The notes under the pieces: model-generated | Told to the model about the DNA's origin: nothing | The model's input: the letters and a program-made list of their open reading frames with translations, nothing else | The model's database searches: none | Shown here: in pieces, positions 36,799-43,215 of the stretch | Layout of the letters: every line of letters starts with the position of its first letter | How positions within the stretch are numbered: the first letter of the stretch is position 1 | Made by a program: the position numbers and the translations under genes | Origin: Kineosporiaceae bacterium | GTDB taxonomy: Bacteria; Actinomycetota; Actinomycetes; Actinomycetales; Kineosporiaceae | Direction of reading: 5' to 3' | Length of the DNA stretch: 64,000 nt | Assembly (NCBI GenBank): GCA_016794595.1 | Contig: JAEUJN010000087.1 | Location: forward strand, 1-64,000

Positions 36799-38442
36799 AT
36801 GAGCGCGCAACCGGCTGACGTGCACGTGCGAGGTGCGGGCGGCACCGAGGTGCCCGACAACATCAACATCCACACCACGGCGGGCAAGCTCGAGGATCTG
36901 CAGCGGCGCATCGACGCCGCCGTCCACGCGGGATCCGCCACGGCGATCGAGAAGCGGCACGCCCAGGGCAAGAAGACCGCCCGCGAGCGGATCGAGGCCC
37001 TGCTCGACCCCGACTCGTTCATCGAGCTCGACCAGCTCGCCCGGCACCGCAGCCGCAACTTCAACCTGCACGAGAACCGCCCCTACGGCGACGGCGTGGT
37101 GACCGGCCAGGGCACCATCGACGGCCGCCAGGTGTGCGTGTTCGCGCAGGACTTCACCGTCTTCGGCGGCAGCCTCGGCGAGGTCTTCGGCGAGAAGATC
37201 GTCAAGGTGATGGACCTGGCGATGCGGATCGGCTGCCCGGTGATCGGGATCAACGACTCCGGCGGCGCCCGGATCCAGGAGGGCGTGGTCTCGCTCGGCC
37301 TGTACGGCGAGATCTTCCTGCGCAACGTGCACGCCAGCGGCGTCGTCCCGCAGATCTCGCTGATCATGGGCCCGTGCGCGGGCGGTGCGGTGTACTCCCC
37401 CGCGATCACCGACTTCACCGTGATGGTCGACCAGACCTCGCACATGTTCATCACCGGCCCCGATGTGATCAAGACCGTGACCGGTGAGGAGGTCGGGTTC
37501 GAGGAGCTGGGCGGTGCCCGGACCCACAACACCAAGAGCGGCAACGCTCACTACCTGGGCAGCGACGAGGACGACGCACTGGAGTACGTGCGCGCATTGT
37601 TGAGCTATCTGCCCAGCAACAACCTGTCCGAGCCGCCGACCGTCGACGGGTACGACCTGGACGAGACGATCGGTGAGGGCGACCTCGAACTCGACCGGCT
37701 GATCCCGGATTCGCCGAACCAGCCCTACGACATGCACAAGGTGCTCGAGCACGTGCTGGACGACGGGGAGTTCCTCGAGGTCCAGCCGTTGTTCGCGCCC
37801 AACATGATCGTCGGCTTCGGCCGGGTCGAGGGCCGTGCGGTGGGCATCGTGGCGAACCAGCCGATGCAGTTCGCCGGAACGCTGGACATCGACGCCTCCG
37901 AGAAGGCGGCGCGGTTCGTGCGCACCTGCGACGCGTTCAACCTGCCCGTGGTGACCTTCGTCGACGTCCCGGGCTTCCTGCCCGGCACCGACCAGGAGTG
38001 GAACGGCATCATCCGGCGCGGCGCCAAGCTGATCTACGCCTACGCCGAGGCCACGGTGCCCAAGGTCACGATCATCACCCGCAAGGCCTACGGCGGTGCC
38101 TACGACGTGATGGGCTCCAAGCACCTGGGCGCCGACGTCAACCTGGCCTGGCCCAGCGCGCAGATCGCGGTGATGGGCGCCCAGGGCGCGGTGAACATCC
38201 TCTACCGCGGTGAGCTGAAGAAGGTCGCCGAGGCCGGGGGCGACCTGGACGCCGCTCGGCGCCAGTTGGTCACCGAGTACGAGGACACGCTGGCCAACCC
38301 GTACATCGCCGCCGAGCGCGGGTATGTCGACGCCGTGGTGGCGCCCTCGCGGACCCGGGTCGAGGTGGCCCGGTGGTTGCGGACGCTGCGCACCAAGCGC
38401 GCGGCGCTGCCCCCCAAGAAGCACGGGAACATCCCGCTGTGA
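36799..38442 (+). CDS. accD: Acyl-CoA carboxylase beta (carboxyltransferase) subunit
   Basis: This 547-residue carboxyltransferase moves the carboxyl group from carboxybiotin to acetyl- or propionyl-CoA. It has [38 protein letters not shown] (first oxyanion block), [36 protein letters not shown] and [18 protein letters not shown]. The length and the adjacent epsilon subunit fit the AccD5/PccB type (Rv3280), so propionyl-CoA is a likely substrate. TACGCT lies 6 bases before the ATG, a leaderless start. The biotinylated alpha subunit is not in this window. Confidence 0.94.
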   Translation: MSAQPADVHVRGAGGTEVPDNINIHTTAGKLEDLQRRIDAAVHAGSATAIEKRHAQGKKTARERIEALLDPDSFIELDQLARHRSRNFNLHENRPYGDGVVTGQGTIDGRQVCVFAQDFTVFGGSLGEVFGEKIVKVMDLAMRIGCPVIGINDSGGARIQEGVVSLGLYGEIFLRNVHASGVVPQISLIMGPCAGGAVYSPAITDFTVMVDQTSHMFITGPDVIKTVTGEEVGFEELGGARTHNTKSGNAHYLGSDEDDALEYVRALLSYLPSNNLSEPPTVDGYDLDETIGEGDLELDRLIPDSPNQPYDMHKVLEHVLDDGEFLEVQPLFAPNMIVGFGRVEGRAVGIVANQPMQFAGTLDIDASEKAARFVRTCDAFNLPVVTFVDVPGFLPGTDQEWNGIIRRGAKLIYAYAEATVPKVTIITRKAYGGAYDVMGSKHLGADVNLAWPSAQIAVMGAQGAVNILYRGELKKVAEAGGDLDAARRQLVTEYEDTLANPYIAAERGYVDAVVAPSRTRVEVARWLRTLRTKRAALPPKKHGNIPL

Positions 38443-38461
38443 CCGAGCCGGTGAGGCAGCG

Positions 38462-38719
38462 ATGAGCGTTCAGAAGCTGGCGGACGACGGGACGCCGCGC
38501 CCGGTGCTGCGCGTGATCCGCGGGGATGCGACCCCGGAGGAGATCGCCGCGGTGCTGGCGGTCGTCCTGGCCGCCGGCCAGGGCGCCGGCTCACCCCCCG
38601 AGCCCGAGGCGCCGTCCCTGTGGGGCAGCTCGAGGCACCGCAACGTCCGGCTGAGCCCCAGCGGCCGTCACGTGGACGCCTCCACCCTGTCCTGGCGCAC
38701 CTCCTTCTGGCCCCGCTGA
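38462..38719 (+). CDS. accE: Acyl-CoA carboxylase epsilon subunit
   Basis: This 85-residue protein has the short AccE/PccE pattern: PVLRVIRGDATPEEIAAVLA near the start and a tryptophan-containing end (SLWGSSRHRN, STLSWRTSFWPR). Epsilon subunits stabilise the alpha-beta acyl-CoA carboxylase complex in actinobacteria. It starts 19 bases after the beta subunit stop, with a weak GAGGCAG ribosome site. Rv3281 occupies the same position in mycobacteria. Confidence 0.88.
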   Translation: MSVQKLADDGTPRPVLRVIRGDATPEEIAAVLAVVLAAGQGAGSPPEPEAPSLWGSSRHRNVRLSPSGRHVDASTLSWRTSFWPR

Positions 38720-38735
38720 CGATCGCCGAGCGCGC

Positions 38736-39764
38736 CTACGCCTCGTCGGCGCGACGCAGACCGCGTCTGACCATGAAGTCGACGGCGGGATTCATGTTGA
38801 GCGGATGGACGGTCTTGCCCGGATGGGCGCGCGGCCAGACCCGCAGGAGTTCGTCGACGAACCCCTGACCGACGTCCGTCACACCGGCGAAATCGACGTC
38901 CACGGCCTCGAAGTCCTGGTCGAGGCCGTCGAGCAGGCGTCGTGCCTCGCTGCGGGAGACGAAGTCGGTGCCGATGGCGAACAGCTTGACCAACGGTCGG
39001 GTGCGCACGAAAGCATGATCTTCGGTGAACTGCCGGAACACGTCGGCCAGCACGCGTTCGGTCTGCGGATCGATCCGGCAGGAGACGGTCGTCCCCGCCG
39101 TGACAGGTGTCGACCCCAGAGCGACATCGCCGCGCAGGTTGTCGACGGTCCAGCGCAGACCCGCGGACGTGAGCCGAAAGAGGTCGACTGCCTTGGAGGT
39201 GAAGAAGATTCCCTTGCCGGTGTGGCGCGTCGGGTCCGTGGTGCGCTTGCCCTTGCTCAACTCCTGCACAGCCTCGAAGTCACTGTCCAACGCCAGTCCG
39301 GTTCGCAGGTTGGTGTACGTGCCGACGCCCTCGTCCGCGATCTCGAAGGACCACTGTCCGGCGTCGGTCCACCACGAGATCGTGGCGGTCTCGCTCTCGG
39401 AATGGTCGATCGCGTTGTTGAGCATCTCTTGGAAGGCGTACGCCATGATCCGGCCTGCCGGGCTCGTGGTGTCCAGCTCGAGGTCGTCGGCCACCCGACG
39501 CCAGACCTCGTGTTCTGCCAGGCCGAGGAGCGTGAGCCGGTGGGACCATGTCGGCGACTCGATCGGGGGCCGTGCGTCTGCTCTCGAGAGTTCGCGGCGA
39601 GCGAGTGCCTCGCGGACGGCGGAGAGGTCGAAGAGCCGGTGCCCACCAGCGGTCCGGGTCGACGGGATGAGTCCACGGTCGGTCAGTTGGCGCACGCGCG
39701 TGGGGGAAAGGCCGAGTTCACGCGATACGTCCGCGATGCGCACGAGATGCGATGGGTCGGACAT
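38736..39764 (-). CDS. MerR-type HTH / GHKL ATPase / STAS-like (DUF4325) fusion regulator
   Basis: This 342-residue protein joins three modules. Residues about 7-55 form a MerR-like helix-turn-helix (IADVSRELGLSPTRVRQLTD, GGHRLFDLSAVREAL). Residues about 100-225 form a GHKL ATPase: N-box FQEMLNNAIDHSES, G1 EIADEGVGTYTN and G2 TGKGIFFTSKAVD. The C-terminal part (about 255-335) matches the STAS-like DUF4325 pattern: GTDFVSRSEARRLL, VDVDFAGVTDVGQGFVDELL. It has no phosphoacceptor histidine or membrane segment. The ATG at 39764 has GGAGG five bases upstream. An AT-rich inverted repeat upstream suggests autoregulation. Confidence 0.82.
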   Translation of the reverse strand: MSDPSHLVRIADVSRELGLSPTRVRQLTDRGLIPSTRTAGGHRLFDLSAVREALARRELSRADARPPIESPTWSHRLTLLGLAEHEVWRRVADDLELDTTSPAGRIMAYAFQEMLNNAIDHSESETATISWWTDAGQWSFEIADEGVGTYTNLRTGLALDSDFEAVQELSKGKRTTDPTRHTGKGIFFTSKAVDLFRLTSAGLRWTVDNLRGDVALGSTPVTAGTTVSCRIDPQTERVLADVFRQFTEDHAFVRTRPLVKLFAIGTDFVSRSEARRLLDGLDQDFEAVDVDFAGVTDVGQGFVDELLRVWPRAHPGKTVHPLNMNPAVDFMVRRGLRRADEA

Positions 39765-39781
39765 GGATCCTCCAAGAGAAA

Positions 39782-39828
39782 CTACATCTGCAGTGTAAGT
39801 TATCGAATAATCCACACTGTAGGTGTAG
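39782..39828. promoter_or_regulatory. Operator-like inverted repeat upstream of fusion regulator
   Basis: The 15-base arms 39782-39796 (CTACATCTGCAGTGT) and 39814-39828 (ACACTGTAGGTGTAG) are complementary except at two positions and are separated by 17 AT-rich bases. Each arm is also a near-palindrome (TACA-N7-TGTA), so there may be two protein-binding sites. They lie 18-64 bases before the ATG of the MerR/GHKL/DUF4325 gene, covering its promoter. Confidence 0.65.
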
Positions 39829-39872
39829 GTTCAGGCAGGTCAACGGCTCGCGGCTGACCCGGCACCACCCGG

Positions 39873-40916
39873 TCAGCCGAGCAGGGCGCCGATCTCGGGT
39901 GAGGAGTAGAACGGTTCGAGCTGGGCCCGCAGCAATCGCTCCAGATCACCGGAGGCACGCAACGCCTCGATGACCGTGGGGGCGAGGCGCACCAGATCCT
40001 GGACGACGTCCTCGCGGGTCAGCTCGAGCTCCTCCAGCAGCTCCGTGGGCGAATACCCTCCGAAGCGGTCGAAGAAGCCATGGATGACCACCTCGGCGAG
40101 CTGTGCTGCCGGCTCGGATCCCAGGGTCCCGATCGCCACGTCGTACAGGGCGTCGGCCAGGTCGCCGAGCTGTTCCGGGCTCACCCGGTCGGCCAGTGAC
40201 ACCTGCTCCTGGGCGAGCAGCCCCCAGGCCTGCAGGGCGGCCGCGCGGGTGGTGGGATCACGCAACGTCTCGATGACGATCCGGTTCAGCCGTCGCACCG
40301 CGAACGCGCCACCCCGATCCATGGTGTCCCCGAGAAGGCCCTCGAGCTGCCGGTCCGCCGCACCCATCACCCGCGAGGCGGCGCTGGTGCCCAGCGACAT
40401 CAGCGAGCCCAACCCGGGCACCTTGCCGGCCACCGCCTTGTTGGCCTGCAGTACCTCGCCGACGATGCGGGTCATGAACCGCGAGGCCATGGTTCCCACC
40501 AGGGGCACCTCGGCCAGGCGATCGCCGAGCCGCTGCAGCACCGGGTGCAGGTTCACCAGCGCGTCGAGCAGCGCCTCGACCCGCTCACGCTCGATGAGAT
40601 CCCCGAGCACGTGGTCCTCGGCGGGGCCGTCGTGCAGCACCGTGACCACGAGGTCGACCATGCCGCCGACCGCGACACTGGCCGGCACGGTGCCCAGGGC
40701 TCGCACCACGATCTCGGTGACGGCCTGCCGATCGAGCAGCTCCTCGATCGGGTGACGACTCCCCGCGGTCCACAGCCCCTCGACGATCCCGGCCACGGTC
40801 GAGGGCAGCCGGTCACCGGTCAGCTGCTCGAGGTGGTGGGTCACCTGCGCGTCGAGCAGTTGCCGCGCCAGGGCCCCTGCGCGCGACGCCGACCCGGCGC
40901 GAGGGGACGTGGGCAC
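39873..40916 (-). CDS. Conserved hypothetical protein, helical
   Basis: This 347-residue protein is not one I can name. It is predicted almost entirely alpha-helical, with many leucine/valine/aspartate-rich amphipathic stretches (DRQAVTEIVVRALGTVPASV, VSPEQLGDLADALYDVAIGT, LTREDVVQDLVRLAPTVIEAL). There are no transmembrane segments; a glycine-containing stretch (GKVPGLGSLMSLGTSAA) might insert or contact membrane. The GTG at 40916 is set by TAGCGT six bases upstream. It diverges from the Gfo/Idh/MocA gene. Codon use and composition match its neighbours, so transfer is not suggested. Confidence 0.8.
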   Translation of the reverse strand: MPTSPRAGSASRAGALARQLLDAQVTHHLEQLTGDRLPSTVAGIVEGLWTAGSRHPIEELLDRQAVTEIVVRALGTVPASVAVGGMVDLVVTVLHDGPAEDHVLGDLIERERVEALLDALVNLHPVLQRLGDRLAEVPLVGTMASRFMTRIVGEVLQANKAVAGKVPGLGSLMSLGTSAASRVMGAADRQLEGLLGDTMDRGGAFAVRRLNRIVIETLRDPTTRAAALQAWGLLAQEQVSLADRVSPEQLGDLADALYDVAIGTLGSEPAAQLAEVVIHGFFDRFGGYSPTELLEELELTREDVVQDLVRLAPTVIEALRASGDLERLLRAQLEPFYSSPEIGALLG

Positions 40917-40963
40917 GCGCTCACGCTACGCCGAGCGGCCCACAGGCTCCCTACACTCCGGCC
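40917..40963. promoter_or_regulatory. Compact divergent leaderless promoters
   Basis: Only 47 bases separate the two starts. The minus-strand TAGCGT (40923-40928) sits 6 bases from the GTG at 40916, and the plus-strand TACACT (40952-40957) sits 6 bases from the ATG at 40964. Confidence 0.55.
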
Positions 40964-42112
40964 ATGACGGACCTCGCGATCGGCATGATCGGTACCAAGT
41001 TCATGGGCCGCGCCCACGCCAATGCCTGGACCCAGGCCACCCGGTTCTTCGACCCGCCGATCACCCCGGTGCTGCACACCGTCGCCGGACGCGACGCCGC
41101 CGCGACCGACGCCTTCGCCGCGCGCTGGGGCTGGCAACACGCCACCACGGACGTCGCGGCGCTGGTGCGCGACCCCGCGATCGGCCTGGTCGACATCTGC
41201 ACCCCCAACGACGTACACGCCGAGGCGGCGATCGGTGCGCTCGAGGCGGGCACGCACGTGGCCTGCGAGAAGCCCCTGGCCGACACCCTCGCCCACGCCG
41301 CCGAGATGACCGCTGCGGCACAGCGGGCGGCGGCGCGCGGCGTCCGGACCTTCGTCTGGTTCAGCTACCGCCGCGTGCCGGCGATCGCGCTCGCCCGGGC
41401 GCTGGTGCGCTCCGGCCGCCTCGGCGCGATCCGTCACGTGCGCGCGGTTTACTTGTCGCAGTGGGGCATCGGCGCGGACGACGTGTGGCGCTTCGACGCC
41501 GCCGTGGCCGGGTCGGGGGCGCTCGGCGACATCGCCGCGCACATCGTGGACGCCGTCCAGTTCGTCACCGGCGAGCAGATCACCCGCATCGCAGGTTCGC
41601 TGATGCGCACGTACGTGCCCAGCCACACCGTGGACGACGCGGTGCTGTTCCTGGCCGAACTGGACGGCGGAGCGACGGCCTCGTTCGAGGCCACCCGGTT
41701 CGCCACCGGTCACCACAACGCGCACGGGTTCGAGATCCACGGCGAGCACGGGGCGCTGAGCTTCCGGTTCGACCAGATGGGCCGGCTCGCGTACCACGAC
41801 GCCACGGCCGAGCGCGCCGTCCGCGGCTGGACCACGATCGAGGTGTGCGACGGCGACGCCGGCCACCCCTGGGTCGGTGCCTGGTGGCCGCCCGGGCACC
41901 CGATCGGCTACGAGCACACCTTCACCCACCAGGCTGCCGACATCCTCGATGCCCTCGGCGGGCGCCCGGACGACGCGCTGGTCGCCCCGATGCCGGATTT
42001 CGCCGAGGCACTCCAGGTGCAGGCGGTGCTCGAGGCGGTGAGCACCGCCACCACCCGCCGGGCCGCGGTGGACGTCGCCGAGATCACCGAGAGCTGCGTG
42101 GCCGATAGCTAA
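40964..42112 (+). CDS. Gfo/Idh/MocA family oxidoreductase
   Basis: This 382-residue NAD(P)-dependent sugar or cyclitol dehydrogenase has an N-terminal Rossmann domain starting IGMIGTKFMGRAHANAWTQA. It also has VDICTPNDVHAEAAIGALEAG and the family's EKP block CEKPLADTLAHAAEM, whose lysine is catalytic. The C-terminal domain has SGALGDIAAHIVDAVQFVTG, with the histidine typical of the active site. The GTG/ATG region is clear: TACACT lies 6 bases before the ATG. No pathway genes are adjacent, so the substrate is unknown. Confidence 0.91.
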   Translation: MTDLAIGMIGTKFMGRAHANAWTQATRFFDPPITPVLHTVAGRDAAATDAFAARWGWQHATTDVAALVRDPAIGLVDICTPNDVHAEAAIGALEAGTHVACEKPLADTLAHAAEMTAAAQRAAARGVRTFVWFSYRRVPAIALARALVRSGRLGAIRHVRAVYLSQWGIGADDVWRFDAAVAGSGALGDIAAHIVDAVQFVTGEQITRIAGSLMRTYVPSHTVDDAVLFLAELDGGATASFEATRFATGHHNAHGFEIHGEHGALSFRFDQMGRLAYHDATAERAVRGWTTIEVCDGDAGHPWVGAWWPPGHPIGYEHTFTHQAADILDALGGRPDDALVAPMPDFAEALQVQAVLEAVSTATTRRAAVDVAEITESCVADS

Positions 42113-42274
42113 ATCTGCATACTCAGCGATGGTGCACCAAGAGCTGACGGAGTGATCAGCAGCGGAGCACCAGCCGGCCGTAGGGTCGCGTGCGGCACCG
42201 TGACGCAATCGCCTTGAATTCGCAAGCCGCGAAGCCGATACTGGTCATGCCGTGAGCACTAGCCCACGGAAGTG

Positions 42275-42311
42275 AGCCCGGCAGCCATCCGGACGGTTGG
42301 TGAGCCGGGCT
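42275..42311. terminator. Hairpin in the gap before the CRISPR island
   Basis: AGCCCGGC (42275-42282) and GCCGGGCT (42304-42311) are perfectly complementary with a 21-base loop. The hairpin lies between the convergent Gfo/Idh and DUF3800-like genes. The 208-base gap contains nothing else I can recognise. Confidence 0.35.
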
Positions 42312-42320
42312 TCGCGTTGT

Positions 42321-42884
42321 TCAAGGCCGATCAGCAACCCTGCGCACCACGATCTCCGGGCCGTTCAACTCGCTACGCCAGGATCGGTGGGTCCAGCACC
42401 ACGCCAGCGCATCCGCGACCCACAACAGGGGTTCCCCGCGTTTGCTCACGTGAACGTACGCAAGAGAGTGTTCGATCTTCGCGTCGCGGACTGCTGCGTA
42501 GAGGGTCCTCCGGTCACTGCCACGCAACGACTCATCGCTCTCGATGACCAGTCGTTCACAGGCGGAATCGGCCAGGTCGTCGACAAGGGCCTCCAGGCAT
42601 CGTCCCCGCGCTGCCCGCATCGATTCCCGCCCGGCGTACTCGTAGACCACGCAGGCCAGGTCCAGTTCCATCATCGCCTTGATGATCAGCCGGCGACGCC
42701 CGTTCCCTTCGCGGGTGAAGTGCAGGTGCGTCTGCTGGGGCAACAACAGTTGTCGGACCCGCCTGCGAGTCTCGACCACGGCGTCACTCGGGAACGAGAC
42801 AGCCACCAACGTCAGTGCCGATGTGAGCGACTCATCGACGAAGACCTGCCGCTTGGCCGCTCCACGATTGTCGCCCCGGATCAC
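42321..42884 (-). CDS. DUF3800-like protein, divergent from cas operon
   Basis: This protein of about 187 residues resembles the DUF3800 family, thought to have an RNase H-like fold. It has an early VFVDESLTS (the DE pair), a central RLVIESDESLRG with acidic residues, and a C-terminal LLWVADALAWCWTHR matching the family's AD-containing helix. Nuclease activity is an inference only. The GTG at 42884 (AGGG six bases upstream) puts VFVDES near the N-terminus as in the family; starts at 42893 or 42932 are possible. It is transcribed away from cas3 from an AT-rich region it shares with the pseudo-CRISPR. Such genes often occur in defence islands. Confidence 0.65.
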   Translation of the reverse strand: MIRGDNRGAAKRQVFVDESLTSALTLVAVSFPSDAVVETRRRVRQLLLPQQTHLHFTREGNGRRRLIIKAMMELDLACVVYEYAGRESMRAARGRCLEALVDDLADSACERLVIESDESLRGSDRRTLYAAVRDAKIEHSLAYVHVSKRGEPLLWVADALAWCWTHRSWRSELNGPEIVVRRVADRP

Positions 42885-42910
42885 ACGGCACACCCTAGCA
42901 AGAGGTCTAG

Positions 42911-42945
42911 CTTGTACAGCTACCCCTATCATATTGTTGATAAAT
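42911..42945. promoter_or_regulatory. AT-rich bidirectional promoter region of CRISPR island
   Basis: This is the most AT-rich stretch in the vicinity. On the minus strand TATGAT (42928-42933) is a good -10 for the DUF3800-like gene. On the plus strand TTGTAC (42912-42917) and TATTGT or GATAAAT (42932-42945) could drive the pseudo-CRISPR RNA. TATCA and TGATA form a small inverted repeat. Confidence 0.5.
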
Positions 42946-43029
42946 CCCCTCGATGAGGGGGTGATCCGATGATCGGCGTTGCTGTTGATCGGGACACGGT
43001 CCTGCTCCCCGCGCATGCGGGGTCGGTGG
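42940..43029 (+). ncRNA. Pseudo-CRISPR unit: candidate crRNA-like regulatory RNA upstream of cas3
   Basis: Two degenerate copies of the array repeat flank one spacer-sized segment. Copy 1 (42940-42967) keeps the last 11 bases of the repeat exactly (GGGGGTGATCC), which includes the crRNA 5' handle. Its stem is CCCCTC-GAT-GAGGGG, where a G-C pair of the true repeat has become T-A, a compensatory change. Copy 2 (43002-43029) matches the first 21 repeat bases at 18 positions (TGCTCCCCGC, GCGGGG) but only 2 of the last 7. The 34-nt segment between (42968-43001) is one base longer than array spacers. Processing by Cas6 would yield a complete crRNA. Its target is not identified. It is about 190 bases from the cas3 start. 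Confidence 0.72.
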
Positions 43030-43064
43030 GCAGCGGCGGCCGCAACCCGACAGCTGCCCACCGA
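43023..43064. terminator. Perfect 12-bp hairpin directly after pseudo-CRISPR
   Basis: TCGGTGGGCAGC (43023-43034) and GCTGCCCACCGA (43053-43064) are perfectly complementary around an 18-base loop. It begins one base after the hairpin of the second pseudo-repeat, so it may terminate the small RNA or attenuate read-through into cas3. Confidence 0.55.
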
Positions 43065-43127
43065 AGGGGACCCGACGGGTGGTGCGAGAGGGCCACCTCG
43101 AACGAAGCGGAAGGCGATCTGCCACGC

Positions 43128-43139
43128 GGATGATCATCC
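43128..43139. promoter_or_regulatory. Perfect palindrome upstream of cas3
   Basis: GGATGATCATCC is a perfect 12-base palindrome 76 bases before the cas3 ATG, a plausible regulator site. It contains GATGATC, the first seven bases of the pseudo-spacer, on both strands. The remaining pseudo-spacer does not align convincingly. Confidence 0.4.
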
Positions 43140-43215
43140 GTTTGGAGGAGCGCTTCCCGATCGTGCTGACCTGTCGGTGGTCCGTGGCAGGCTGCTGGAC
43201 GTAGGAGGGGGAGGC

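Noticed and set aside
35839-38424. 861-codon minus-strand frame covering birA and the antisense of accD
   Set aside because: Only the 3' part (35839-36717) is a real gene, birA. The rest is the antisense shadow of the carboxylase subunit.
42113-42320. Possible tRNA or small RNA gene in the gap before the CRISPR island
   Set aside because: Only one 8-bp hairpin is present; no cloverleaf or promoter could be drawn.
42940-43029. Pseudo-CRISPR as a plain remnant of a second array
   Set aside because: Random decay would not preserve exactly the handle of one repeat and the hairpin of the next while keeping stem pairing by a compensatory change. It remains possible and is stated as the main alternative.
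43128-43139. Palindrome GGATGATCATCC as the proven target of the pseudo-spacer
   Set aside because: Only seven consecutive bases match and the rest is near background. It is kept as a weak candidate, not a call.
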